Assembly: GCA_037176705.1 (NCBI GenBank)
Contig: CM073887.1
Coordinates: 23,625,501 to 23,689,500, forward strand
Direction of reading: 5' to 3'
DNA from: Molossus alvarezi
Taxonomy: Eukaryota; Chordata; Mammalia; Chiroptera; Molossidae
Length of the DNA: 64,000 nt
This document shows, piece by piece, positions 10,611-21,480 of the stretch. The position numbers and the translations under genes were made by a program. The notes under the pieces are model-generated. The model ran no database searches and was not told where the DNA came from. It was given only the letters and a program-made list of their open reading frames with translations. Every line of letters begins with the position of its first letter. Positions within the stretch are counted from its first letter, which is position 1.

Positions 10611-11254
10611 TATACCCATGAATTTTCAAATGACCCCCTAACATGAAGGAGATTTAGCTGCAAACCTTTCCCCTATTTTTCAGCTGGGTAAAGTGGAGGC
10701 AGGAAAATATTGGTGGACCCGGCACAAATGGGATCCACCCAACCCCTCCCTTGCTCACTGGCCACGCTCTGTTCTCTAACCCAAGCGACTAGGCAGGAAA
10801 ATCAACATGACACAGATATTTTCAAGGAACAATGATTGTCCACTATGAATGTGGAACAAAGCTTACACAGGAAATGAAAAATACCCATATATTTCAAACC
10901 TAGTATTAGCCATGAATATCAACATGCTCCACACTTCAGACTCTATCAACGCCTGCTATTTTCCTTGGAGAAAAATCCTAGCAGTGTTTTGAATTAATCT
11001 ATTATCTTTAACTACTCATAAAATATCTTGGGTTTGGAAAAGCCCAAACTTCTCTTTGATAGACACATTCTAAAGTTTATATCTAGTCTTAAGGGAAAAG
11101 CGGAACTTCTATATCCTTGACTTATTTTTTAATTGCAAATGTTAAATTAACATTTTGTAAGACGGATTTGATGCAAAATGGTGTAGTCTTTCAAAGATCC
11201 TCAGTTTGAGAGGATGCTGGGTTTCTCTGGGTAAACCAACTAGAACCCACTAAA
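10611..11254. other. Unannotated AT-rich stretch
   Basis: No exon or repeat recognised. AT-rich from about 10800 onwards with no long open frame. Confidence 0.35.
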
Positions 11255-11640
11255 CATTATCTTAGAATTATAGTGCTAGGAGAGATCCTATAGATATCTA
11301 GCCTTATCATTTATTTTAACTATCTTTTTTAAATCAGCAGACCTCTCTTTTCAAAAACAACCTCTCTGCAGAGTGCGATGCAGGAAAAAGCTAAATGCTG
11401 AGCTTCTCTGGTTGAAGTGAGCACGTCAGATCTTGAACCTTGCCCACTCAGCCTCCTTCTTGCCCTTGGTTTTCCTGGAACCCTAGAACTCTGAGGAAAA
11501 CGGTATGAAACCACAGATGTATTTAAATCCTTTCGTTTTACAGACTTGGACACTGAGGCCCAGAGGGAGAACACTGCTGTGGCCAAGGCTGAGCATTTGA
11601 GAAGGACGCAGTCAGATCCAGAACCCACGCCTCCTCATTC
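11255..11640 (-). mobile_element. Fragmentary MIR-like remains
   Basis: Two patches have MIR-family character on the minus strand: TAGTGCTAGGAGAGATCCTA near 11271, and TTACAGACTTGGACACTGAG with GCCCAGAGGGAGAAC near 11540-11570, followed by CAGATCCAGAACCCACG. The middle (about 11335-11500) is not recognised. This may be two separate old insertions. Confidence 0.45.
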
Positions 11641-12121
11641 CCGGTCCATGAACTTTGCTTGCCCCACACTGTGTTGATCATCCTGACTTTGTTTCCCTCT
11701 TTGACAAACTGGGTCCCAGGACAGATGTAATACATCAACCAGTTGCAGTTTTCACTGCCGAGAACACACCTGTGTGGTGAGACGCACATGTCAGCATCAG
11801 TTACGTTGAGCAAATCTAAGTGCCCAAAATTCGTAGGCTGATTTCCAGACATTAGGTCCCAAACCCCGAGAGTAGGGTTTTTGCCTGATGAAATATCCCT
11901 ATACTGTAACTTATTGGTTCTCCAACCCCAGTGTGCCTTTAGAATTACTGGGGGGGGGGGGGGGGATACAAAATACAAGTGCCAGAAATGCTGATTCAGT
12001 GTGTTTAGGGTACAACCCCAGGATCTGTGTTTCAACAGGGATCCCAGTGACTCCCATGAAGTGGTCCCGGACCCCACTTTGAGATAACATGGCCTTCATT
12101 GTTCTTCGCCTTTAGAGCCTT
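11641..12121. other. Unannotated stretch with a G-run
   Basis: No repeat or exon recognised. A run of about 16 consecutive G residues lies at 11950-11966. The 179-codon minus-strand frame at 11538-12077 reads through this run as poly-proline and has no domain. Confidence 0.4.
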
Positions 12122-12128
12122 CCACGAA

Positions 12129-12348
12129 TTTTTTTTTTTTTTTATCCTCACTCGAGGACATTTTGCATAGAGCAAGAGGGAGAGAGAGAGAGAGAGAAAA
12201 AAAACGTATGGACTGGTTGCCATCCACCCGACCCCAACCGGGGCTGAGGACAAACTCCAATGGAGGTACGTGCCCTTAGTGGGAACTGAACCCGAGACTC
12301 TCTGGAGTGCGGGCCGACGCTCTAACCGCTGAGCCAAAGCGGCCAGGC
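12129..12348 (-). mobile_element. Ves-type SINE
   Basis: Minus-strand copy: poly-T, then ATCCTCACTCGAGGACATTT, a (GA)n run at about 12178-12200, CCGGGGCTGAGGACAAACTC, GGAACTGAACCCGAGAC (reverse B-box region) and GCTGAGCCAAAGCGGCCAGG. Short direct repeats CCACGAA at 12122-12128 and 12354-12360 are the likely target-site duplication. Confidence 0.9.
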
Positions 12349-12360
12349 TGGAACCACGAA

Positions 12361-14640
12361 CTTGTAACAACGTCTCGTTCTGACAAGAGCCCCATCGCTC
12401 TGTCCTCAGACCAGTGCGCAGCGCGGAGCAGGTATCCCAGAGAACTCGCAGAAGCTGGACCGATCCGCCTGGGCGCTCTGTCTTCCAGCATGTGGTTTCC
12501 ATACAAAATTAAACAAGCAATGGAGACACACGAAAAGGTAGTGTGTGTAGCAACAACACCACAAACTTCCTCTGAGGGGGTCGCTCCCCTAAGTTTGGAG
12601 GTAGCACTAGCTTCCAAAGGTCACGTGTTCAAGTAGCAGGGGGGTCCATCCAAGGAGCTGGAGAGCCGGCGAAGGTGAGGAATCCAGGGTAAAGATCAAA
12701 GCTTGCATTGAGAAATCCCTGTGTTGAGCTGTGCCTAAACCAGATGTTTTTGCTGGTAATTACTGTTATGATAATTCATTTAGCAGGGAATAAAATAGGG
12801 CATGATTGTTTACTGCTGCCTGTTTCCCCAGACAGGCAGAGGAACGAGAAGAAAGATCTCAGAGGTTTTACTCTTGGCTAAATGGAATAATCTTCTCAAT
12901 TAACCAGGAATAAACATAGCAACGAAATAATTTGCCTTACATGATACAGTAGTTGTGAATAGATTTCTGATACCTCCTTGCATGGGAAAGTCGAGGTGGA
13001 GACAGACTGCCCAGAACTGAAAACATCTTGAGTGTGGGTTCCATCTGAAAAGGCAGTCCTTGGACACCTATTCATGCTGACAGCCTTGGCATAAGGCTTC
13101 CGAATGCTATTCCTGGTGTCTCTCCCCAGTACTGAACCCATTCCAAGGCCAAGGGATTGTGGTAAGACGAAAAAGTGCTTCTGAGCAGTTACGGGGAAAG
13201 CTCGCGGGACGTGGGAGAGCAGAGGGCCTGTTTGAGAGGAGGTGGATCGTCGGGCTGGGGTTTTAGGCGAATCCTTAATATAAACTAGGAATTGATAGTG
13301 CTTGAACCTCCTCGTGATCATGGGAAAGCACACCCTCAGTCAGGAAGCTACTCGACTGTCACTGATGGAGCCCAGGAGGAGGGCACAGTGGCATGTTACA
13401 CCCTCGCACACATCTCGAAGGAAAAACTATTTGTAACTGTCAAATGTACGCGGAATCAACCAGCAAGTGTGCCGCGTAAGCTGCGTTGTAAAGCAAGCTA
13501 CTGCCATGCTTCAAAGCAGGGCCGAGACTGATATATGTTTTTTTTCCCTCTTAAGCATGATTTTTAAAAAGAAAAACAACACTACTCTCCAAACAAAATT
13601 TCCTTTTATCATTATACATAAAAGAAGTTTCCCCACTTCATAGTGAGAGTTTCCCCACTCTCATTATCTGTTGCCATGGCCTCTTCTTTGACCTCACCCA
13701 GAACTTTTGGAAGAGACGGAACAGGAGACATCAGCATCTCCAAGTTAGGAGTTGTGCCCATGTCCCATGAGATGACATTTCTGTTCAGGACCAAGGACAG
13801 TGGTCCACAGGCAGATGCTGCCACCTCTCCCAGCCCCTCCTGTCCCCGCCCCCACATTTTAGTCACATCACACCCCTAGGGGAGAAATGTAAACCATATG
13901 GTTCAGATTAGACGGCAAAATAGGGTTGAATTACTATATCAGAAAAGGAGCTTTCTCCACTGAAGTCCTTTTTTAAATCAGTCAGCAAACACATCCAAGT
14001 TCAGGGGGAGGACCTGAAAAATTCAAAGTGTTGATTTACTACCTCCTTGGGTAGGTCTCCCCTACTGACTTAGTTTGGAAGATAGTGGTTGAAGATTTGG
14101 GGGTGGGGTGGCTGAGTACTTTTGTTGAGCCCCATAGCTACGACAGCTGCTGCGGGCTTCCCCCTGGCCCTCATCCCACCCCACCTCAGTGTGTCTCTGA
14201 GATCATCGTGGCCTTTCAGAGGAGGCTCATTCTGAGGCATGAGAACCCAGCACACAACTCCACTGGCCAACTCTGGCAACCGGTGTCTTGGAGGTCCGGA
14301 TTCAACCTGCAGGGAGCCATGGGTGTATGAAATTTGCTTCTTTGTGCACCTTTTGCAGTCAAGTCGGAGCCCAGGCATCTCCTGGGATGATGTGCTTTTG
14401 CAAGATAGAGCAGAGGTACAGAGGATATAAATATCCTACAATTCTGTTAAATACCTTTATTTATAGAGATGAAAGTTAGGGAGCAGGATTAATTGCTGCA
14501 ATATAAAGAAAGTAGAAATTAATTAAAAATGAACATTTTAGCATGTTATCAAAGGCCCGGGGCTCCCTTTGAAGGTGCCCTTCACAAACAGAAAGAGGTC
14601 ACAGAATGAAGAGATTATGCTTTTCCTGATTTAGTCATAG
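12361..14640. other. Repeat-poor stretch of about 2.3 kb, no gene recognised
   Basis: I recognise no transposon, RNA gene or exon. The longest frame (12896-13333, minus, 145 codons) has no domain, and several frames of similar size overlap it. That so little looks like a repeat here is itself notable for this window. Confidence 0.4.
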
Positions 14641-14654
14641 TCTCTCTCTCTCTG

Positions 14655-14704
<50 letters not shown>
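14641..14704. repeat. Compound microsatellite (TC)n(AC)n
   Basis: A run of CT dinucleotides interrupted once by GTCT passes directly into about 16 AC dinucleotides. Compound repeats of this form are usually polymorphic. Confidence 0.95.
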
Positions 14705-14706
<2 letters not shown>

Positions 14707-14776
14707 ATATACCTCAGTATACTTAGTATACTTAGAATACTGAGGTCAGAAGAGAAAGATAAAAAATGACAGTCTT

Positions 14777-14997
14777 GGCTGGCCAGGGTGGCTCAGTGGT
14801 TGAACGTCGACCCATGCACCAAGAGGTCGCTGGTTCAATTCCCGGTCAGGGCACATGCCCAGGTTGTGGGCCCAATACCCAGTTGGGGGCATGCAGGAGG
14901 TGGCCAACTGATGTTCTCTCTCATCAATGTTTCTATCTCTCTCTCCCTCTCCCTCCCTTTCTCTCTAAAATCAATAAAGAAAAAAAAATTTTTTTAA
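14777..14997 (+). mobile_element. Ves-type SINE (gcaccaagagg subtype)
   Basis: TGGCTGGCCAGGGTGGCTCAG head, CACCAAGAGGTCGCTGGTTC, AATTCCCGGTCAGGGCACAT, CT-rich 3' part and AAATCAATAAAGAAAAAA tail. A likely imperfect duplication flanks it: GACAGTCTT (14768-14776) and GGCAGTCCT (14998-15006). Confidence 0.93.
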
Positions 14998-15006
14998 GGC
15001 AGTCCT

Positions 15007-15514
15007 AGCTTACCCCAGTTTACCACATCCATTTTCTCCATGTCAAGGGTAGAAGGAAAGATGAAGTGTACAAGGGAACCCAGAACCTGTGTAAAACCTA
15101 ACAAGGCATCCAGGTGCCAGGGGTCATGTTCTGGGTCTCGGCAGGGTTGGACAAAGCCAACAGCAAACAGTCACTGCCCTGTAGTGTGCTGAGCAGACTG
15201 GCCCCTTTGGAGATGCTAAGGGAAGGGAGACCATCACAGCAGCCCAGGGAGCTACCCCTGCTGGCTCAGTACAGTCTTGCACCTGAACCTGTCCAGGGTT
15301 ACCATTTGCTCCTTGGAAAGCTTCCCAGTGAAAAACAAAGCATTTATTATGCACTTTTGACACCCATGTTATAGCAATAAATAAATAAGAATGGAGATTA
15401 GAGGAAAGGAGACAGATAGGGAGAACTGCATGCCAGGATCTTTTTATTTTAATAAAGATAACATTAATTTGAATAACAAAGCAAAAACCATTTCTAAAAA
15501 CAAGCTCATATTGA
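15007..15514. other. Unannotated stretch
   Basis: No exon or repeat recognised. Two opposite-strand short frames (15114-15374) share the same GC-moderate DNA. AT-rich after 15370. Confidence 0.35.
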
Positions 15515-15525
15515 ATGGCTATTTT

Positions 15526-15765
15526 TGTTTTATTGTTTTTTGTTGTTGTTCATCCTCACCTGGGATGTTTTCCCATTGATTTTTAGATAGAGTGGAAGGG
15601 AGGGAGGGAGAGAGAGAGAGAAAGAAACATTGATGTGAAAGACACACATTGATTGGTTGGGTCCAACATGACCCCAGCTGGGATCAAGGATTGAACCTCA
15701 ACCCAGGTATGTGCCCTTGACTGGGAATTGAATGCTCTAACCACTGAGCAACCAGCCAGGGCTAT
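15526..15765 (-). mobile_element. Ves-type SINE
   Basis: Minus-strand copy: TCATCCTCACCTGGGATG, TTTTTAGATAGAGTGGAAGG, a GGGA/GA run, GGTATGTGCCCTTGACTGG and CCACTGAGCAACCAGCCAGG. Flanked by ATGGCTATTTT (15515-15525) and ATGACTATTTT (15766-15776), an 11-bp duplication with one mismatch. Confidence 0.92.
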
Positions 15766-15805
15766 ATGACTATTTTAATCATCAATAATAAATATTGATT
15801 CATTG

Positions 15806-16039
15806 CCCTGGCTGGTTTGGCTCAGCAGTTAGAACATCAGCCTGAAGTCCAGAGAGACCCGGGTTCAGTTGCCGCTAAGGGCACGTATCTCGGTTGCAGT
15901 TTGTCCCCGTCCCTGGTTGGTCGTGCGGGTGGCAGCCACTCGATATGTCCCTTTTACATCAATGTTTCTCTCTCTTTGTCCCACTCTATCTGAACAAAAA
16001 ATGGAAAAAAATGTCTCTGGGTGAGGATAAAAAAAAAAA
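15806..16039 (+). mobile_element. Ves-type SINE, first of a tandem pair
   Basis: CCCTGGCTGGTTTGGCTCAG head, GACCCGGGTTCAGTTGCC, TTGCAGTTTGTCCCCGTCCC, and the AATGTCTCTGGGTGAGGAT 3' end with an A-tail. Flanked by ATTGATTCATTG (15794-15805) and ATTGATCCATTG (16040-16051), 11 of 12 matching. The right duplication is also the left duplication of the next SINE. Confidence 0.93.
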
Positions 16040-16051
16040 ATTGATCCATTG

Positions 16052-16297
16052 CCCTGGCATGGCTCAATTGGTTGGAGCATCTTCCTATACACCATAAAGG
16101 TTGTGGATTTGATTCCCAGTCAGAGCACACACCTAGGTTGCAGGTTTGATCCCTGGTCAGGGTGCATACAGGAGGTAACTGATCAATGTTTCTCTCTCAG
16201 GGAGCCACAGTTGTAAGATTTAACATTGATATTTCTCTCTCTCTCTCAAAAAAGAAATATAAACATATCCTTGGATGAGGATTAAAAGGAAAAAAAA
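16052..16297 (+). mobile_element. Ves-type SINE, second of a tandem pair
   Basis: A more diverged copy: CCCTGGCATGGCTCAATTGG, TGATTCCCAGTCAGAGCACA, GGTTTGATCCCTGGTCAGGG and the CATATCCTTGGATGAGGAT tail. It seems to have inserted at the duplicated target of the preceding SINE: TTGATCCATT (16041-16050) against CTGACCCATT (16298-16307). An internal AGGGAGCCACAGTTGTAAG segment is not typical and may be a small insertion. Confidence 0.88.
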
Positions 16298-16307
16298 CTG
16301 ACCCATT

Positions 16308-17249
16308 ATTTTTTCACCACAGCAAAATTCTGCTCTGTGACACCTAATTGCTCTTAGACTTACTTCTTTGCATTCCCAGGCAACTTCATTCACTGCCCCC
16401 TTGAGTCTGTTCTGTTGAATAAATAATTTAGTCTCTTGAGTTGAGAATCATTGACTTTCATGTTCCTTCCAAACAGGCAACATCCCTCACACTTTCCTTA
16501 TTCTCATCCCAAATCTCCACCTATCCCACATCTCTCTCTGCCACTTGGTCCTCCGTGAAAAGTCTGCCCTCCAGCTAAACAAGACACTGCACAGTCTGCT
16601 CGGGGGAAGTCGTCAGCTCTTTGCTTTTTCTGAGACTTACTCACTTGAGCAGGACCGTAGGAAAAGGGAAGGGGAGAGAGTCCAGGAATGGATTTGCTCT
16701 GAGCGGTGTGGACCTTGAGAAGGGACCCGGCACGTGGCTTGTTTAAACCCGTTCCCACTCTCAGAGTGTCTACATCCTCATGCCCAGCCAACCATACTAA
16801 AGGAAGTTGGGTTTTTAGCAATACAATGCTTGCATCTTGGGTATCTTTCTGCATGACAAGCGATCTTGCTATTGATTCCCCCAGGTACTTGGTGCATAAT
16901 GTTAGTTGGATTTCAATATTGTCATGACAACTGTGGTCTTCAGGAAGTGCTTCTGCGGGTATCCCTGCCTACTGCATCTTGGTTACCCCCACAGAAGGGA
17001 CCAATTACCTCCCCTAGGATTTGCTCTGACTAATTTCTCTCAAGCTCTCTCCTTGGGAATCCATCTCCTAAGGATGGGCTGAATCAAACCCAATCATTCT
17101 TTTCCCTTCTAAAGGAAGATGTCCCCTTGGGTCGACGAGGCTCATCGAACAGGTTTATTTTACAGAGGGAAGCCTCGGTTTCAGATGGTTAGTTGTTTTT
17201 TCTCAGAAATGCAAAGCTATTTTCAGCCATCCAATGTTACAGATATATA

Positions 17250-17255
<6 letters not shown>
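16308..17255. other. Unannotated stretch
   Basis: No exon or repeat recognised. A 116-codon minus frame (16504-16854) has no domain. Confidence 0.35.

Positions 17256-17304
<49 letters not shown>
17256..17304 (+). repeat. (TG)n microsatellite
   Basis: About 24 uninterrupted TG dinucleotides, the longest pure dinucleotide run of this kind in the window. It creates an artificial Cys-Val run in the overlapping frame. Confidence 0.97.
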
Positions 17305-17307
<3 letters not shown>

Positions 17308-18592
17308 AAGTTTAAAAAGCATGTCAGGAGGGGGCCTCTAACATAACCCACTGATACTGCAGAGAGGAGACTCACAGAGGAGCAAAAATGATCTTCGCCT
17401 CAGACAGAGCCCAGTTCTGACCCCTCACAAAATCCATTTCCCCAAAGGCCCAGAATTCCCGTGGGCACCTCTACCTTTGCTGTCTGTCCAGCCAGCCCTC
17501 TCTGTACCACCAGCAAGCTCCCTTCACGTGGAGACAGAGAGAGATGGCCATCTGGGAGAAAGGGTTTTCAGCAGTGTCTCAGTTGGGTGGGAGCACCTCC
17601 CCATCCCAGAGGAAATTAAAATGAGAACCTGTGGACAAATTAAACACTGGATGGCAGCTGTGGGGGCTGAAATGCACCAGCCTATTATCTGGCACCTCTC
17701 TGGATGGTGAGGGTTAATTTATCACATGGAATCCAATCACTTCTTATAAAGCCAGAGCAGGTTTCATTTAGTTTGATGAGGCATATTGCAAGATTTCAGA
17801 AAATCAATTTTACTGAGAGCCATATTAAGCCCCAGGGAATATAACACTACATGTACCTCACATAATTTTTGTTATTACTCAGAGGATCACTGGGGAAATT
17901 ATACACTTAGCCCAACAAAGGGTAATGGCTACCTTCATTGTATAGGCAGGTCCCACCCTGCTTACCTCTGTGAAATAACAAATAAAAAGGATGGAACTCC
18001 AAACTGGTACTTACCTAAGCTCTGCAGAGTTAGCTGCATGATAAAAGTGAGCAAAAGTGACTTGATATTCCAGAGATCCTAACTGCTGCTCGTATAGCAT
18101 ATGACTAACCCACGCTAAAAACAGGCATTGTGAATACTGCCCATTTCGACCAAAGCCCTGTTCGGATGCAGCCTTTTTGTTCTTGGAGCAGTGTTTGCAA
18201 AGGAAGCCACTGTGGACTCAACGTTGCCTTCGACTCATTTGCCAGGTTAATATTTCCAGAGAGGTATATTTCTTCCTAAGAAACTTTTGCACTGCGGCTA
18301 AGAAACATCCCTATCTATACTCGTCTGGTCTCTTGGAGACGTTTGTATGCAAAGCAATAAACCTAGTTAGCTTTTCATGGGGCCCCCAACTTGAAGCTAG
18401 TGGCAGGGAGTGAATACCGCAGCCAACTTCGGCAATAGCCTCTTTCTCCATTGACTATTCAAATTGATAGCAGAGGGTATGGGTGTGGGGTGTATGTGTT
18501 GATGTGTGTGGGGGGGGGAGGGGGGTTCTCCAATTCTACTGGACTCCACAAACACAAGAGCTGCTCTTATTTATCCTTAGCCTAGGACTGCT
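17305..18592. other. Unannotated, repeat-poor stretch
   Basis: No exon, RNA gene or familiar transposon. The part at about 17710-18080 is AT-balanced, low in CpG and free of visible repeats, a profile also seen in conserved non-coding elements; conservation cannot be judged from one sequence. A G-run (GGGGGGGGGAGGGGGG) lies near 18510-18526. Confidence 0.35.
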
Positions 18593-18785
18593 CTGTCCCA
18601 CATGGTAGCAATTATCCCCATGGGGCTAATTAAATTTAGATTACTCGAAATTAAAAATTCAGTTCCTCAGTGGTACCAGCCACATTTCAAAGGCTTAATA
18701 GCCACACGTGGTCAGTGGCAACTGTGTTGGACAGCAGAGACAACATTTCCACCATCAAAGAAAGTTCCAGTAGACATTGCTGGGT
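18593..18785 (-). mobile_element. MER5A hAT-Charlie MITE
   Basis: A nearly end-to-end copy: GCTCTGTCCCACATGGTAGC at the left, CCAGCCACATTTCAAAGGC and TAATAGCCACACGTGGTCAG in the middle, and AACATTTCCACCATCAAAGA with AAAGTTCCAGTAGACATTGC at the right. These are the defining blocks of MER5A. Non-autonomous and ancient. Confidence 0.82.
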
Positions 18786-19127
18786 AACCATTTCGTTCTA
18801 GAGTCTTGGTGGCTGTTACATGGGCCTGAAAGTTTAGTTCAGGCAGAAGTCACTGCCCATCAACCCCAAGTGTCCCCATTTTACAGCTCCTTTTCACCAG
18901 CATAAATTGTGGCCACACATGATCGCTTATGGCCTCTAGGTCAGAGAAACTCTCTTCCATCCGACCAGAACCAGCTTCAGGGAAAGCTCAGAAATGGTTT
19001 TGCAAATTAAGAAATGAGGATGAAAAATATAAGCTGTAAGACAAACCTGGTAGTCGGAAAAGGGGGAAGAAAACGTTTTCACCAGCTGGATATATGCCCT
19101 ATACCTAGAACACATTTCTGTACTGTT
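18786..19127. other. Unannotated stretch
   Basis: No repeat or exon recognised between the MER5A copy and the LTR that follows. Confidence 0.35.
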
Positions 19128-19718
19128 ATGAGAGAAACTGTACTCCTCTGAATGCATATGTTGAAGTCCTAACCCCAGTATCTCAGATGTGACTGTATTT
19201 GGAGAGAGAATCTTTGAAGAGGTAATTAAAGTAAAATGAGGCCCTTACGGTGACCCCTCACCCAATATGACTGTCATTAGAAGAAGAGAAGATGAGGACA
19301 CAGGCACACACAGAGGGAAGACCATGTGAAGACACACTGATGATGGCCATCCATGAGCCAACAAGAGAGGCCTCAGAACAAACCAACCACAATGACACTT
19401 TTTTTTTTTTTAAATCCTCACCCGAGGACATTTTTTGTTCAGACAGAGTGGGAAGGAGAGAGAGAAACATCGACGTGAAAGGGACACATTGAGTGGCTAC
19501 CACCCACAAGACCAAGCAAGGCCGGGGACAAACTGCAACGGAGGTACGCGCCCTAAGCGGGAACCGAACCCGGGTCTCTCTGGACAGTAGGCCGACGCTC
19601 TAACCGCTGAGCCAAACCGGCCAGGGCCACAATGACACCTTAATCTTAGGCTTCTGGCCTCCAGAACTGTGAGAAAACAAGTTTCTATTGTTCAAACCAC
19701 TCAGCCTTTTGTTCATAA
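19128..19718 (-). mobile_element. MLT1-type ERVL-MaLR LTR split by a SINE
   Basis: Minus-strand LTR: GCATATGTTGAAGTCCTAAC, GATGTGACTGTATTTGGAGA, GGTAATTAAAGTAAAATGAG, GACCATGTGAAGACACA, GATGGCCATCCATGAGCC, then after the SINE CCTCCAGAACTGTGAG and TTGTTCAAACCACTC. Same class as the LTR at 9838, but a different insertion. No viral genes are attached. Confidence 0.87.
19399..19627 (-). mobile_element. Ves-type SINE nested in an LTR
   Basis: Poly-T, AATCCTCACCCGAGGACATT, GACAGAGTGGGAAGGAGAG, GGCCGGGGACAAACTGCAAC, GGAACCGAACCCGGGTCTC, CCGCTGAGCCAAACCGGCC. Perfect 11-bp duplication CACAATGACAC at 19388-19398 and 19628-19638. It is close to the expected subtype sequence, so it is fairly young. Confidence 0.95.
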
Positions 19719-20412
19719 ACAAATACAATCACCTGAAGATTCTTCACAGAGCAAACCAGAGGCCTCTGCAACATGGACCGTCCGGACATCTTCAAATGAA
19801 CTGGAGATTCTCGGGGCACACAGTGCCCACCATCAAATCTTCGCCTAAGCATAACGAGCAGCTGTTTGCACGGAGGTTCATGGTTCTGCCCCTCTGCCCG
19901 CAGAGAAATTCAGGCTGTGATGTCACCCACAGAGCCAACGGGGCAGCTGGAACCTCAGGAAGTAACAGAAAAATTACCCATGAGAAAGGGTGAAACATGT
20001 CAGAAGAGTGTTTAAAAAATCCTTTTGCCTCCGCCGATATTATGCTGTGACACCCATTACCGATTTCTAATGTGTCCACGTGACGTTAGATCTGCACGTG
20101 TGTGCACATCGACTCATGCAATACACAAAACATAGATTTCCGGCTGCTCACAGTCGCTCCTCTTCTAGGTGTTTAACAAAAATTAATTAATGTCCCATGC
20201 AACCTACCTTGTGTTCCATGTACCATGCAAACACCCACAGGGAAGGTGATGCAAATTTTAAAACAAAGGGAAGTTCTGACGCTAATACTTTTTGTTTGAT
20301 AGGATTCTCGGGAGGAATTACTCAGGAGTCAGCTACTGAATGGAGATTTGAGCACCTAGTTAAGAGAGAGGCTTAATACTATCCAATAGGTTATCTATAT
20401 AGTTATCTTTAC
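19719..20412. other. Unannotated stretch
   Basis: No exon or repeat recognised. Overlapping short frames on both strands (19688-20079) have no domain. Confidence 0.35.
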
Positions 20413-21157
20413 CGCAGCCCCCCTCCCTTATCTCCTTATCTGTGGTTTTGCTTTCCAAGGTTTCAGTGACCCACCACGGTCAATCAGAGTCGGAAAACAT
20501 TAAATGAGAAATCCAGAAGGAAACAGTTCACACGTTTTAAACTGTGTGCGGTTCTAAGTGGCATGATGAAGCCTCCACCATCCTGCTCCACCTCGCCCGG
20601 GACGTGGATCATCCTTTCGTCCTGGGTCTCCACCCTGTACACGGCACCCGCCCTTCGTCACCCGTGGCCTCTCAGTGGCTGTCATGGCATCGCAGGGCTT
20701 GAGCTCCAGGAACACTTCTTGTACTGGGCCACAGCCCGACACATGAGTACTGACGCCGGGAACGCGGTACACCAGAGAGAGAGTGTCACCTGCTTCCTTT
20801 AAGCCGAAAGGTGAAAGTTCTCGACTTAATAAGAAAAGAAAAGGAAAAAAAGCTTATACTGAGTTTACTAAAACCTACGGTAAGAACGAATCTGCTTTCT
20901 GTGAAATTGCTCGGTGGGGGGGCACATTCACCTAATTTATTACATGATACTGTCATCATTGTTCTATTTTAGTATTATTAGTTATTGCAGTTAATCTCTT
21001 ACTGTGCTTAATTTATAAATTAAACTTTATCATATATACATATATATATAAAAAAAATAATATATATAGGGTTCAGTACTATCCACAGTCTCAGGCATTT
21101 ACTGGGGGGGGGGGATTGTCTTAGAATAGATCCCCCATGAGTAAGTGGGCACTTCTA
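20413..21157 (+). mobile_element. Tigger1 (pogo/Tc1-like) element, internally deleted
   Basis: The left end is CAGCCCCCCTCCCTTATC with TCTGTGGTTTTGC; the right end is CAGTACTATCCACAGTCTC through CCCCATGAGTAAGTGGGCAC. Both match Tigger1 termini. Near 20793-20920 the DNA still reads, with a frame change, LPL..KVKVLDLIRKEK then GKNES, the start of a pogo-type transposase with its CENP-B-like helix-turn-helix. After GAAATTGCTCGG (about 20913) it jumps to the 3' flank (ACATTCACCTAATTTATTAC), so roughly 1.6 kb of the usual 2.4-kb element is missing. Only a transposase fossil remains, dead through stops and the deletion. (TA)n lies at about 21036-21068. Confidence 0.85.
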
Positions 21158-21339
21158 TAATAAAAATTTTAATCTGAATCTTTTCTTCCTATTTTTTTTC
21201 TGGCAGCATTGCAATATTACATTAGAAAAAACGAGTGTCTGCCATACTGAACAAAAGCAGTATCATTACACAGTTTGAAAGAAAACATTGGTATGGCATT
21301 TTGGAATTCCAAAATGTGTTTGTAGACAAATTTTTCATT

Positions 21340-21480
21340 TGGTGCTCATCATACATTTTAAAGTGAAGTTATGGCTCCCATTTTACAGATAGAGAAACTA
21401 AGTGTCAGGATGGTGAAGTGACTTCCCAAACTCTCACAGCTAGTCAATAGGGGACATCACTGATTATACCCAGGATCGGT
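21340..21480 (-). mobile_element. MIR SINE fragment
   Basis: CCCATTTTACAGATAGAGAAAC, AGTGACTTCCCAAACTCTCA and CACAGCTAGTCAATAGG, followed by a region corresponding to GGATTCAAACCC, give a minus-strand MIR. Confidence 0.75.

Noticed and set aside
11538..12077. 179-codon minus-strand frame
   Set aside because: It reads a 16-G run as poly-proline and overlaps MIR-like remains; no domain.
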